From contig JAHLKH010000093.1 of NCBI GenBank assembly GCA_025526915.1, forward strand, positions 1-64,000: a stretch of 64,000 nt of DNA, given 5' to 3'. A program made the translations under genes and the position numbers. How positions within the stretch are numbered: the stretch's first letter is position 1; the number at the start of each line of letters is the position of its first letter. Below, piece by piece: positions 1-12,570 of this stretch. Origin of the DNA: Entophlyctis helioformis. Lineage: Eukaryota > Chytridiomycota > Chytridiomycetes > Chytridiales > Chytriomycetaceae. The notes beneath the pieces were generated by a model. The model did no database searches, was not told where the DNA came from, and worked only from the letters and a program-made list of their open reading frames with translations.

Positions 1-2
1 AC

Positions 3-3000
3 CCCAAGTCGCAGCAAGGCAACCCCCATCCCAACATTGTGCACCTGACGCAGAAGGATATCGACTGGCACATCAAGAAGATTGTCAAGACAAGGCAAAT
101 GGATGCTACCTTTCTCAATGTCAAGCAATGTCCGATTGCATTCGACTGCATTGTCAAGCACGTGCCAGGTTACCTCGCTCGCAACCCCGATGGAGTCGCA
201 GGCCGTGACATTCTGGCGACGATCAGCAGGACGGCAAGTTTGCAACTTTTAGAGATTGCCGCGAGAAGTCTCAAGTAGCGGTAGTGCGCGCAGAGCTTGG
301 TCGACTTGATCGGTTTGTTTGGGACACACATGTACGTTATGGCATGACTTGGATGCATGTGCATTTCTCACCTTGAAGTGTCTAACTCAATCCACTGTGC
401 ATTGGACAGGGCGCCGCTCGGAGGATGACGAATCAGTTGGGCAAGATTCTGGATCCTAAAGGTTCATCCTTCCAGAATCTGTCAACTCCACGTACGTTTG
501 GCTTGCATTGGAATGACTCGATGCCATGTACTGACAGCAGCCTTTTTGCCGAATGTGCTATTCCAGAACCAAAACCGCAGCCAGGCATGCAGCAAGTCAA
601 GCAAAAGCCCAAGCAGCAAGGCAAGGTCATCAACCAAGCTGATCTCCATGAATTCTCGGCCAAGAACCGCAAAAAGGCCAGAAAAAAGCTCAAGGCCCTG
701 GGACGCATCATGGATGACCAATCAGTGACGCTTGTCAAGCAGCTGAAAGAGGCCACCGAGATGCTATTTTTGATCATCAATCAACCCTCGGTGCGTCTTC
801 ATCTTGACTGTCTGTGTGTGCATGTACTGACTTGGTGCGATCACTCATTTCTCCAATTGGCAGGCGGCTCCATCTAGAAAGCGGCACAAGCGGCATAAGC
901 GACCACAGCCATCTGTTGACGCTCAGGTGGAAGAAGTACAACCCGTGGTCTTTTCTCTCAATCGACATTTAGACACCAAGACGACGGTTAGTTCTGATGT
1001 ACCATTGGCGCTTGCGTATGCATTGTGTGCACTCGGAATGCATTGCTCATGCTGCATCCAACCTCCACAGCCACGACTTCAATTCACAAAGAAGCAGGAG
1101 GCCGCGCTCATGAAGAGTAGCACATTGCAAGCTGCAAAGGCCGCGACACTGAAGGCCATCAAGGCCAACAAGGGAAAGTCGAGCCGGTTTGCCCGCAGTA
1201 GTTTGCCTGCTGGCACGAGACATGGGTAAGTGATGTATGCTGTGCCATTTGCCTTGAGTACTCTTGCTGACATGCGTGTTTTGGCAGAATCGTGCTTCGC
1301 TCACGATGGGCACTACATCTGCTGATTGAAAGCTGGGTCGCATTGTTACAGGGCCACTCATGTCGCTCTCTGCGGCGATCGGCAGCAATGATCAACAAAC
1401 AGCAGAGCAAGCAACCAATCAATCTGCTGTGGATGCGCCAGATCAGCCTGCCGTGGACGAGCCTGATCATTGTGGCGCGAGAGTGCTGCTTGAGGTATGG
1501 TTTAGGATCGCCATTCTGCCTGCATGTATGGCTTTGCATGGACTGACTCAGAGGTTGGCGTGGTGCGCAGAAAATGTTGTCGGGCGATCCAGGAAGCACC
1601 AAGGTCTATGGCATTGAAGCCAGGAAGACACCAAAGAAATGGACGCGGCGTCTGATCATCGAGGACACATTCGCAAAGGTGTACTCGTTCATCGTCGGTC
1701 TTCGGCATGCTGGGTTCGTCGTGATTGGCGCCATCGTCGAAGAGCTACTCGATCTTGTCCCGGATGCCCGCTCCCGCCCAAGTACCACGTCTACAAGTGG
1801 ATCGATGGCAAGACGACGCGGTATTGTTTCTTGGACCTGGACTTCAAGGGCATCGACAACCTCGGCGACCATGCCAGCATCGACGGCCTCGGCGGCGTGA
1901 CCAAGGCGGAGCTCTTCTCGGGTCGATTCACCCTCGGAAAGGACATCACTGTCCGCCTCATGTACGGCTCGAGTTTGTACAATCACAAGAGCAAGAAGCC
2001 TCGGTATGGCCATCCGGTGCAACTGGCGACGGGTACAAGACTCGAGCGTGTTATGTTTGAGAAGGTCGAGAAGCCCAAGACAGCCGAGGAGTCAAAGGAC
2101 GCAGAGCAGCATGAGGATGCCGAGGACGCCGAGGATGCTGAGGACGCCGAGGATGCCGATATTCACGAGCAGCCTGACGATCACAAGAAACCTGACGAGC
2201 CTCAGCAGCCTGATCAGCCTGCAGCAGCAGCACCAACAGTGCCGACATCCAACCAGCTGTTCACGGCACTCATCAACAGCACCTCGGGTGGTGAGACAAC
2301 TGTGGCCTGCATCTTTCGCCACCTGTCGTTCATTTTCACCGGCAAGGAGATGGCCAAGCCGCAGCATGACATGGACACGACCAACGCGTGGGTCGTCACT
2401 GTCATGCAGTTGATGATCCACCGCGCATGGACGCGTGGGATGGTGCAGGCCAGTGCGGACAAGATGTACGCGGACAAGAATGGCGCGCAGCAGGCCGACA
2501 CAATCCAGACGGACATGCAGGAGGACGTCACGTATCAGGCAGCTCTACCATACCGCCTGGACAACACTCTCTGTGGGAGCGCGACGAATGACATCTTCAA
2601 CAACCTCGCCAGAGAGGTGAGCACCATACTCGCGCGGCACTACATTGCAAGTCAGGTCGACCTGGCGGTTGGTGCAGCCATCAAGCTTGCTCCCGGAATG
2701 TCTCGCGAGCAGGCGAAAGAGTTGGTTCAATCCCTGTTCGATGAAGCCGATGCCGCCAAGGCTGCTGCTGCCAAAGCCACCAAGGCTGCTGCTGCCAAAG
2801 CCACCAAGGCTCCTGCTGCCAAGGACACCGCGCCAAGACCATCGGCGGCCAAGAGAGGGAGACAAACGAATGTGGCGTCAAGCACTGAGGACGCCGCGTC
2901 AAGCCCGACGCAACCCAAGAGAGCAAGGCGCAAGAGTGCAGCCCAAACCCATCGTCGGCCGGTCTTGACACCACCCCTCCTGCAGCAAGCAACAAGAGAG

Positions 3001-5602
3001 GCCAGTCAGGCTCATCGTCGGCCACTGACAGGAGCGGCGCGACCAAGAAGGCACGCGGCAAGAAGCCGGCCGCCAAGGACGCCGCAGGGAACAAGAGTGC
3101 TATCGTAACCCCGCCAGCATTGCACAAGCTCGTGGCCATCATACGCAACATGTCGCTGTCGACTGTTGGACGCTTCAAGCAGCTGCGCGATCTCGCTGGA
3201 AGAGAGAGCATCAAGCTCTGTCCTCAAGCGGCAAGTCGTGATCCCTTTGTTCTGATCACCGAGACCGTCCTCTTCTGGGCGGTTATGGGGCTGAAAAGGG
3301 ATCGCACCAGCAAGTCACAAGATCCGTCTTGCGAGCATTGAGACTGGAGCTTCTTGCTGCAATAAGTCAGTCACACTGCCTGTCTATGCCATCTTTTTAT
3401 GATTTGATGCTAACAATCCACTCTTCTCAAAGAGCCTGGCTGGCTTCTAAAAAAGCTTAAATGGAAAGACTCGGAGCTTGCATTGCCCAATGACAAGATC
3501 GACAAGGCGTTCAGTTCAAGTGACGAGCTGTGCGTCATGGATCTCCTGCTTCCGGGTCTCGCCTCCGATACACGGCGCTATCAAACGCCAGCACAGGCCA
3601 AGTTGCAGATTGACCCAGCCGACACCGTGGAAGAGGCCAGAGCAACTCCTGATGTGACACAAGAAGCCAAGGCTGACGATCTTCAACTGGACGACAAGCA
3701 GTCGGCGGACTTGATCAAGGCCAAGGTTGATGCTCTTCCTCAAGTGCTACCAACCAAGTCGGTCAGATTTGGCAGCATCAAGACCGACGGGAAGAGTGTC
3801 TTTCAAACTGTTCTGGAGTTTCGCACAAACCGTCCAAAGTCACCTCGCAGTATGTGGCGTGCTTGGATGCTGTGGTGCACGCATTGATTCTGACCACTGC
3901 CTTGCTCTGCAGGTCCCAACGCGGCGACTTCAGACGAGCAGCCCAGTCACGTTGAGGATGCTGATGACTCTGATTCTGATGATGACTTGGATGATGACTT
4001 GGATGATGATGACTTGGATGATGATGGGCATGATGGGCATGATCACTTGGATGGCGAATGTGAGTTGCTGTGCCAATCCAGACGCGCACTTGTTGTCCAC
4101 ACCGACTGACATGCCATCCACAGCCGCCAATCCAGCCAACCCGTCAGCCACCAAGCCATACATACCCAATCCTGTAAGCCACTTGCATGCTAAACTCGCG
4201 CATTGGTGCACATGCATTGCACATTCCTCACTCATGCCATGGCATGACAGGTCAAGCGCAACTTTTACGCCTCGCAGCGACTGCCCGATGTTGCTGATGC
4301 CAACAAGCTGCTCGCCGACAAGGACTTTGTTCGCGTTGTCAGCTTTGATTGGGGCGAAAGGTACCTGTTTGGCGCGTCCAGCATGCTGGTCAATGTCAAG
4401 GAGGAGACATACACGCTCGAGTCCAACTACGTGCTCTCCTCTGGCGTATTTCATGCTGAGCGCATCTTTCAGCGGTGGTATGCATGCAATGCCTCTGCCA
4501 CGCGCACTCTTGACCAGATCAACTCACAGTGCCTGCCTCTTGTGTCAGGCTCAACAATCGATATGCCAAGGCTGCTGACGTCCACGAGGCCATTGCATTC
4601 AAGACAGCAAAGCATGCCGATCCAGCCGTCTCAGCAGGCGAGAGAGCCTTTTGGGATCTGCGCTGCCATGCGTACTGCACGCCATTCCTGAATGCACAGG
4701 TACGTTTTCCCTGTTTCTGGATGCCCATTGACACGGCCGCCATACTGCTTGATCGCCTGCTGATTGCACTGCATGGCATGGCATGGCATGGCATTCCACA
4801 GAAGGTCAAGGACAAGCGGTTTGCCATGCGCTGCAAGCGCATGTCTGATCGCGGACAGGCTCTTGAGGGCATCATGAAGCTGGCAGGATCGAAGACTAGA
4901 TATCGCGCATCCGATGCATCTCAAGGCCTCCCTGTCGCAACCCTGAGAAGGACATTCCCGTTGTTGGGCATTTGGCATCGACTTTACAGGCCAAGGTGGC
5001 CGGCACGCTGTGTTTGAGAAGTTTCTCATCAGGCATCTGCGGTCGTCTGGATATGCCTATGTGCGTCTGATGCCACACTGTCGATCCATCCATCCATCTG
5101 TGCACCAACTGACACACGATCATGCACACACACAGATCTACCGCTGCAACGAGAACCTGACCAGCCAGATGTGCCCGCAGTGTAAGCAGCGGATCCCATA
5201 CGAGAACCGCACCAACCTGCGACGCTACGAGTGCATACCATGCAAGACTGTCTACCACCGCGATGTGCTTGGAGCCACCAACATCGGAATGGTTGCACTG
5301 GAGCATCTGCTTTTGGACAACGGCCGCTCTACTTGACGCACACGCCAGTCGATCCGCCTGTCGTCCAGCAGCCTCCAGCACCAGATCCGCCTGTCGTCCA
5401 GCAGCATTCTAGACACGCCATCAAGCGGCGTCCAGCACCGGATCCGCCTGTCGTCCAGCTGCCTCTAGCACCGGATCCGCCTGTTGACCAGCAGCGTCCA
5501 ACACGCAGACAGCGTGCCAGCAAGTCAAGTGCCACTCCACGTGCTCTGACTTCCAGCACAACCACCAACACTTTGAATCGGGGCACCTCCCGATCGACCT
5601 AA
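3..5602 (+). CDS. Fanzor (eukaryotic TnpB-like RNA-guided nuclease), 5'-partial
   Basis: Multi-exon gene already open at the window edge. Fanzors are eukaryotic relatives of IS200/IS605 TnpB, carried by transposons and acting as RNA-guided DNA nucleases. Seen in order: a basic, Lys/Ala-rich N-terminal half (Asp/Glu repeat near 2107-2160, Lys-Ala repeats 2755-2829); a GSIKTDGKSVFQ block (3767-3822) as found before the nuclease domain; RuvC-I FDWGERYLFG with Asp codon 4347-4349; FGIDFTGQGGRH (4971-5006); CNENLTSQMCPQC (about 5145-5183) and YECIPC (to 5243) forming the C4 zinc ribbon; HRDVLGATNIG with RuvC-III Asp codon 5262-5264. This fits the TnpB/Fanzor pattern D...[TS][TS]xxC4...RD. Introns are clear, e.g. 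donors at 345, 563, 781, 987, 3840 and 4080. The frame breaks near 230, 1350, 1770, 2945, 3340, 4967 and 5334, each equivalent to one missing base. Family assignment is strong; intactness is unproven. Confidence 0.82.
2755..2829 (+). repeat. coding Lys-Ala tandem repeat inside the Fanzor gene
   Basis: Three near-identical 24-27 nt units encode Ala/Lys/Thr repeats (AAAAKATK type) in the N-terminal half of the Fanzor protein, followed by further Lys/Arg-rich sequence to about 3080. Such a basic, probably disordered stretch could bind nucleic acid or act as a nuclear localisation signal. That role is inference from composition only. Confidence 0.7.
5340..5500 (+). repeat. imperfect tandem repeat encoding a PDPPVVQ-type tail
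   Basis: Four imperfect units of about 33-45 bp share a core gatccgcctgtcgtccag. The frame just after the apparent Fanzor stop (5334) reads them as DPPVVQQ, PDPPVVQQ, PDPPVVQL and PDPPVDQQ, then a basic Ser/Thr tail ending at 5602. Conservation at the peptide level, and the fact that one missing base would join this frame to the Fanzor frame, suggest it is the protein's C-terminal tail rather than 3' UTR. It is not a CRISPR array: the units are adjacent and diverged. Confidence 0.6.
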
Positions 5603-5853
5603 CGGGTCACTTTATCACATCATTATTCAAACAATGGTGCAAGGTGAGCATCTCGATGGATGTGCCACGCCCGCCTGTCGTCGCATGTTCTTTGCTGACT
5701 CGAACCTTCCATCGTGTGATGTGCTCGCTTGCATTCGACGCTTCTCGGGTCGAATCCAATTCCAAAACGCTTGGTAATTGTTTGAATGTCGGGCCATTTG
5801 CCGGCGGTTTGCCGGCATTCCCTCGCCCTATTGCCCACCCCTTCAAGATCGAA

Positions 5854-7551
5854 ATGCTGTCGCCGCTGTCGCTCTTTGGCAAGACCTCGTCGAGCGACAC
5901 TCTCGAGGCGTACCCGCTGCGTCTGGCCACGTCTGCGTCGGGCTCTGCCGCCAGCGCTGCGGGCGCCGCAAAGTCTGCGCTGGCCGGGCCCGCGGGCTCT
6001 GCAGCCGGCGCCGTGGGCAGCAGCGCCAAGAGCGCCGCCGCAAGCCTCGGCCTGTTTGACGACGAGGAGACCAACTGGCCGGCCTTTGCCATCCAGCACT
6101 ACCTCGAGGCGCTGCTGGTGTCGCCGCTGCTGGTCGTCGAGACGCTGACGGACGTGCAGTTCCAGAAGCGCATCGACACGCCGTACGAGGTGGGCCGCCC
6201 TGCCTCTTGCTCTGCACGCTGCTCGCTGGCTGTCCTGTCACTGTGACGCTGCTGGCGAGGATCTTGGCGTGCGCTGCCTCGTGGCTGCGTGCTGGCGTGG
6301 CGGGCGTGGCGGGCGTGCGGCTCGGTGCACTGACCGGCCGGCAATGCATGCGCAGGACGAGGCGTACGCTGGCTACGAGAACGTGCAGCCTGCGGGCACC
6401 GGCAGCCAGGCACTGCCTCTGTACCTGCCCGCATGAGCACCGACCTGTCCACCAACCTGCGCCGAATCACCGACAGCGAGCTCGAGGGCGTCAGCGGCTT
6501 GCTCAAGGGTGCGTCCTGCACGCATGGATGCCCTGCAGACGGATCTGCGCAGGCGGTACAGTCTGCCTGCCGACAGCGCTTGGGACTGACTCGGATGCTG
6601 CCCAACCAGGCCACTTCACCGAGTCCATCTTCCGCGGCTCGTTTGCCATCATCCAGCCAGGCATCGAAGAGTTCATGAATGACATGCTGGATGTCTTTGA
6701 AGACGTCAATCCCGCCACCCGCATCATCAGTCACGCCGTGGCTGGCGCTGTGCTCAGTCCGCTGGAGCTCGTCCGCACTCGGTAGGTGCACATGCCGTTG
6801 ATGGCTGCCGCTTCTGTCCGCCGGCAGCCTAACCCTTGATCGCCGCAGATTGATTGTGCAGGCATCAAGCTCGGCCAGAAGACGCTACTACGGCCCGATC
6901 CACGCGCTCTACGCCATCGCAAACGAGGAGCGTCCATCGCCTTCGACGGGATCGCTGTCGACGCTCTACTCTCCACGCATCCTCATCCCCTCGATCCTCA
7001 TCCACTCGCTTGGCCCATTCGTGCGCTTCTTCTCTGCGCGCATCATTGCCGACGAGCTCGGCTTGGATCCCGACTTTACACCCATGATGTACCGTCTCGC
7101 CACGCTCGGCTTCCTGGCCATCGAGTCTGCAATCCTGGCGCCGCTCGAGATGGCCCGCAAGCGTCTGCAGGTGCAGCGTCTGGACGCCTTCCGCTCGTCG
7201 CCCAACCCAGCCAACCCCTCGGGGTCTCGCGTGCAGTCGTTTGAGACGACCGTCGAGACGTCTGGCACGCCGTACACGGGCATCATGCACTGCCTTGGCT
7301 CCATCATTGCGGAAGAGGGCGGCAACAGATCGGTGCTCAAGAAACGCAACGTCAACACGAACCTGTCGGCAGCCGACTGGCAGGACGTGTATGGCGGCGG
7401 TGCCCCGCAAAGCGCACCGACGGGCATGTGGGCGTCCATGACGCGACTCAGCAAGGGTCTGAGCACGCTGTACCGTGGATTCTGGGCACACTACGCATCG
7501 ACGGTTGTCTTGTATGTGTCGAGCGAGATTGCAAAGGACGATGGATGGTAG
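5854..7551 (+). CDS. UGO1: UGO1/SLC25A46-like mitochondrial outer-membrane fusion protein
   Basis: Degenerate mitochondrial-carrier-type protein. The carrier signature appears twice in modified form: SPLELVRTRLIVQA (exon junction 6781/6849) and APLEMARKRLQVQ (about 7138-7176). In yeast, Ugo1 links the fusion GTPases Fzo1 and Mgm1 on the outer membrane; the animal relative is SLC25A46. Exons: 5854-6189, 6356-6508, 6610-6781, 6849-7551. The N-terminal region is Ala/Gly/Ser-rich, then ETNWPAFAIQHYLEALLVSPLL. The second exon needs one extra base near 6430 (gcatgagc) to stay open, and the summed exon length is one base short of a multiple of three. In-frame ATGs further upstream (5656, 5719) are possible starts; 5854 was chosen because the conserved part begins there. 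It lies in tandem with the STRAP-like gene. Confidence 0.72.
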
Positions 7552-7788
7552 ACATTGCAGCGCCTGCCTGTCTGTCTGCCTGTCTGCCTATCTGTATCTG
7601 CCTGCCTGCCGCCATCCTCATACTGCCGCCACCTCTTGCATGCGCCATCTCGGACAATGAACAATGCCGGGTTTTGTGGCACTTGCCTTGCGTTATCAAA
7701 CAATCGGCGCCACTTGCCCAGGCGAGACCAAGCGAGTGCACCAGCCAGCCAGCTAGCCAAACCGACGCAGCAACACACACACACAGCG
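7552..7788 (+). other. intergenic spacer with CTGT/CCTG simple repeats
   Basis: Short spacer between the UGO1-like stop and the STRAP-like start. It begins with a polypyrimidine tract of repeated ctgt and cctg units (7562-7612) and ends with an acacac run just before the ATG at 7789. It probably carries the UGO1 3' end and STRAP promoter; no TATA box is evident. Confidence 0.5.
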
Positions 7789-9304
7789 ATGGCCTTTCCA
7801 GCAACACAGTTCAACGGCCCTGATAGCATGGCCCCGCTGCGCCGGCCGCTGAGCCTGCGCAACCTGCAGCTCAGCCAGCTGGCGTCGGCCGCCGGTGCAC
7901 CCACCCCGCAGCTCGCCTCGCCCGCCCCGCTGTCGGCCCAGTCGTCCATGTCGTCGTTTGCGTCCGGTCTTCTTCCCAAGCAGCGGCCGCTGACCTGCAC
8001 CGGCCACACCCGCCCGGTCGTTGACGTCTGCTTCTCGGCCGTCACTGGCTCGGGCGACCACTATTTCCTCAGCGCCTGCAAAGGTAACATGTGTGTGTGT
8101 GTGTGTGCACCTCTGCCGTCGCTTTCAACCCTTGCGCTGACCGAGCGTGGATACAACACGCGCCGTTCAAAACATTGCCTGTAAACGACCACGACCGCGA
8201 CCACGACCACGACCACCGACCACCGACCAGACTCGAACGCGATCCTCCGCAACGGCATCACAGGCACAACCATCGGCACGCTGTCGGGCCACAAGGGCGC
8301 CGTCTGGTCGTCAAGGCTCACGCCAGACGCATCAACGTCCGTCACAGGCTCGGCCGACTTTTCCGCCAAGGTGTGGGACAACCGGCTCGGGGTCGACACG
8401 CGCACCGTGCCGCACTCGCACGTGGTGCGCTGCGTCGACGTGGCAGACGATGCCCAGGTGCTCATGACGGGCGGCTACGAAAAGATTGTGCGGCTGTTTG
8501 ATCTGCGTAGTGCGGACGACCGGCCTGTGCGGCAACTCGACGAGTGTCGGATGGAGATCAAGCATGCTGTGCTGGACTCGACGCGTGGGTGAGTCTGCGT
8601 CTGCGTCTGCCTCTGCCACTGTCCGTCTGCCTCTGTCCGTCTGCGCGACTTGCCCCTCACTCACTCACTCGCTCACTCATCACCAACAGACTGGTGTTTA
8701 ATGGCGACGGCAAGGAGCTGCGGATATGGGATCTGCGAACCTCTGAGGCGCTCCCGTCGCGGCAGTTTGAGCACGCCATCACCAGCATGCGCATGACCAT
8801 GGACAGAAAGTCGCTCATCTGCACAGCCGGCAAGGGCGTCCATGTCTTTAGCCTCGATAGGTGCGTGAACGCGTGCACCATTTGCCTGGCACACGTGGAC
8901 TGCTGGGCAGTCATGTACTGACTGGCAGGATGGCACAGCTCGGAGCTGGAGCTCTCTGTGTACACGAATGTGGAGCTGTCGTCGGCATCGATTCATCCTG
9001 CGCGGGACCGTGTTGTGGTGGGCAGTGGGTCGGATCTCTGGGTGCGCACCTATGATGTGCAGACGGGCAACGAGCTCGGTGAGTTTGGCGGCTGCATGCT
9101 GCGACCGCTGTCAACGGCTTCGCAGACTGACTCGGCGTTTGCCATGCCTGGGATGCGACAGAGATCTGCAAGGGCCACCACGGCCCCATCCATGCCGTTT
9201 CGCACAGCCCGGACGGCCTCGTGTACGCGTCTGGCAGCGAGGACGGCACCGTGCGACTCTGGCAGACCTTTCCGGGCCTGCCGCACGGTCCATGGGCAGG
9301 CTAG
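7789..9304 (+). CDS. STRAP: STRAP/UNRIP-like WD40 protein
   Basis: Five exons (7789-8083, 8231-8588, 8690-8860, 8939-9078, 9162-9304) give an exact 368-residue ORF. After a 60-residue Ser/Ala-rich leader come WD40 repeats closely matching serine-threonine kinase receptor-associated protein (STRAP/UNRIP), a component tied to the SMN complex and to cap-independent translation in animals: [85 protein letters not shown]. The C-terminal LWQT...GPWAG ending is characteristic of STRAP rather than of a generic WD40 protein. The first intron begins with a (GT)n run (8090-8108). The gene is co-oriented with the UGO1-like gene and convergent with the RING gene. Confidence 0.88.
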
Positions 9305-9532
9305 TAGGCATATGCCCCTGTCTGCACCACACCACACCACACCACAGCACACCACGCTGCATCCACAGCCTCCAATGAACGGCAAACCCTGGGCCATCAG
9401 AGCATCAGACAGTGTGCAGTATCATTCAATAGCATGGCCGTCTGTAGCCAAGAAAAGTAACAGCACATAGAGTTGCAAGCCGTGGGAAAGAAGAATGTGC
9501 AAAAACAGGCGCAATGCGTGGGATTGTCGGGA

Positions 9533-12532
9533 TCAGTTGAGAACGAAAATGACCGCACCGGGTCTGCGGCTTCCGTCTCCTGCAGGTCGGGCAGCCCCGT
9601 CCAGCCCAGACGGTCTGGCACCAGAATCGCCGTCTTCGCCAGCAGGAGCAGGCGAGGGCTCGACACCCTTGCCGCGGCAGATGGGGCAGCTGTTGCGATA
9701 GGACACGAGCCAGTTGTCCAGACACTCCTTGTGGAAGCCGTGCATGCAGGGGAGCACGCGCAGCTGGTCGTCTTCGTCGTACTCGGTCAGACAGATGCTG
9801 CACTTTTCGTGTGTCGCGCCAAGCAGGTCGCGCACCGTCAGCGGTGCCTTGCTGTCCTTGGCGTCGTCGGCCGTCTCCTTGCCAGCCGATCCAGACGCAG
9901 GCGGCTGCTCAGACACGGGCTCCCACAGACCCTCGCGTTTGTAGGTGATGATGGGCACTTGGGCATCCACGTCGCCGCGGGTTGCGTTCTGCGGACGCGC
10001 AGGGCCAAGAAGCTCGCCGAGCCGCAGCAGCGTCTCGTAGTCCATCGTGTTGGGTCCACCGAGTCCACCTCCAAGCCCGAATCCTGTCCCGCCAACAGGG
10101 CGTGGTCCGCCGGGACCGCCAAGAAGGCTCTGCAGCAGAAGCGGCAGGAGCAGCTGTCCAAGCGAGGCAGGACCTCCAGGGCGGGCAAGAGCTGCTGTGC
10201 CTGCCCTGGTAGATCCAACAGTCGGCCCCGGTTCTGGTACGGACGCGCTGGATGCAGAGGCTGGGCGGTGGCAGGAGCAGACTCGACCGACTGAGAAGAG
10301 GGATTGGGGGTGCGGCCGCGTCCGGCGAGCAGTGGTGCAAACAGTCGGCTAAACGGACCAGAACCCGCAGGGTCCGCAGACGCCGAAGCAGTAGCCGATG
10401 CGCTGGCAGTTTGGCCAGACGGCGTAGAAGGCCCAGATCTCGCTGCCATGCTTGACGGTTCATCTGCCTCGAGCGCGGCACGGTGGCGCTCGCGCATGGC
10501 TCTCATCATCGCAAGACGGGCAGCCATGCTGCTGCTCAGGTCGTCCGAGTCGCTGTCCTCACTTGAGTCTGCGCTGTCCTCGGCCTCATCCGCTCCTGCA
10601 TTGGCACGATCCGATGCAGCAACAGCAGGCGTTGCAGCTGCAGTGCCAGCCACTGCAGCTCCAGAGGATGCAGCGGTAGATGCAGCAACGCTGGATCCGG
10701 CAGCGGCCCTCATCCGTGCAGCACGCATGGCACTCGTCATGAGCATGCCCATCAGGATTGTCTGCATGGCGGCATCGCTTGCCTGGCCAGACTCGTCGCC
10801 GTCCGCCTCGTCGTCATCAGAGTCGGCATGGTCGGCAACGGTGCTTGGGGACGCGACAGTGGCCCCAACCTGCGAGTCCGAGGCGACAGTGGCTCGGTTG
10901 GCGGCTGTGGATGAGCCAGCTGCCGAACGCGTCTGGTCCAGTGCCGAGGTCGACAAATTGCGCAGCATGGCATACGGGTTGAATCGCTGCGATGGCTGGA
11001 TCGGAGGTGGACGCAAGCTGCCCGCTCCAGCCAACATGTCCAGCAGAGAGGCGCTCGTGCTAGATGCAGATTGCTGCGGCTGCGGCGGCGGTTGCGGTTG
11101 CGGTTGCTGGACTGGCCGAGAAAACATTGGAAATGCGCCAGGGATGGGAGGCATGGACATGTCGATGGTCGAAGCTGCGCCAGAGCCGAGCGAGCCAGCA
11201 GACGGAAACATGGGCATGGTGTTGCCTGCACGGCTTGCCATGCCCAAGCCCAAGCCTGTTCCGAGGGGGTTGGGTGGCGGAATGCTGTCACTGGATGCGT
11301 TGGACGGATCCGTGACCGTTGTGGCCGTTGGAGTACCGCCGTTTGGAGAGAAGATGTACACGGACCAAGGCTGTTCCATCCGCTGCTGCTGCTGCGGTGG
11401 CTGGCCATCGGAACCGGGTGTGCTTATTACTGGGCCGATAGGGCGAAGAGGCATGCGGATGGCGAGAATGTAAACGGGTCCGCGACGAGCAGCAGGTGCA
11501 GGCCGATCCTCGCTTGCGTCGCTTTCTTGGTCAAGGCTGGCATTGCTTCCGGCTGCTTCAGCCTGCTGTTGTTGACCATAACTTGTGTTGGTTGCATGAG
11601 ATCCGAGAGAAGAGGTTGAAGAAGAGGCGTTTTGGTCACTGGCGTGTGAGGATGGTGCGCGGCGTGAAGGCAAGGTGCCAGGCGGAAGGTTGGCCATGAT
11701 GGAGCGCAGCAAGCGGTTGATGGTGTCACCGGATTGTGTGCTCTGAGCCTGTGACTCGGTGGCAGAGCTGGTCGTTGCATGCGTGGCGCTGCTGACTGCA
11801 TCGTGATTGGAAGCCTGGTGGACAGACGCGCTGGAAGCAGCGGCATTGGCCGTCGAGATGGCCGCTGGGTGATCTGCGAGCACAGTCGCGTCATGCACGT
11901 CTGTGGTCGGCAGGGATGTAGCAGACGTGGACATGCTGACGAGGTCATCCTCTTGCAGCGCGGTGAATGGCACAGGGTCGGTTGCGTCCATAAGGGCAGG
12001 CATGTCGTCATTGTCGCTGGCTGCAGCGTCCTGCTCGACTGGAGCAGCAGGTTCAGCAGAGGCTGGCTCTGGCTGGAAGCGTGCGTGCGGATCGGCGTCA
12101 GCACTGGTATCCATTGGCTCGTCCTGCTGGTCTGGCATCGCAGTCGCAGCAGCCGCCGGCCCGATGGGCAGCATGGTGTCCGAGACCGTGTGCGTGACGG
12201 AGCGCAGCGACGCTCGCGACTGGCGAGATGCAAGGATCGGACGCAGGGAGCGGTGCTGCCGCAGGGACCTGCTGGACGCAGGCTGGCGCAGGGGGCCATG
12301 ATCGGCAGCATCTTGTGCCTGCTGCGTCTCCTGTGGCACGTTCCGTTCGTGGTCTTGGACGGCAGGCTCGTCGAGCGGCAGCGGCAGCGGCGGATGATCG
12401 TCGAGCCGTTCAGAAGGCGCAGCCACAGGCTGGTGGGCAGTGTGACGACGGATGCCGAGCGAGCGCAGAAACGAAGACGGGATGAGGGGGTTGATGGGCA
12501 GTAACTGGCGACGCATGTGCCTGCGGCTGCTG

Positions 12533-12570
<38 letters not shown>

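Noticed and set aside
5340..5500. CRISPR-like array
   Set aside because: Units are directly adjacent, diverged and without unique spacers; they read as peptide repeats in a eukaryotic gene. The same applies to 63655-63735.
5231..5602. Independent small gene for a PPVVQ repeat protein
   Set aside because: Its first half is an off-frame reading of the Fanzor zinc ribbon; only the part after 5334 has coding character, so it is better read as the Fanzor tail.
10304..11473. 389-codon plus-strand ORF opposite the RING gene (and similar ones at 14216-15400 and 15823-16242)
   Set aside because: These are antisense shadows of Ser/Ala/Pro-rich coding sequence; no motif, no start context, and the minus strand carries the supported genes.
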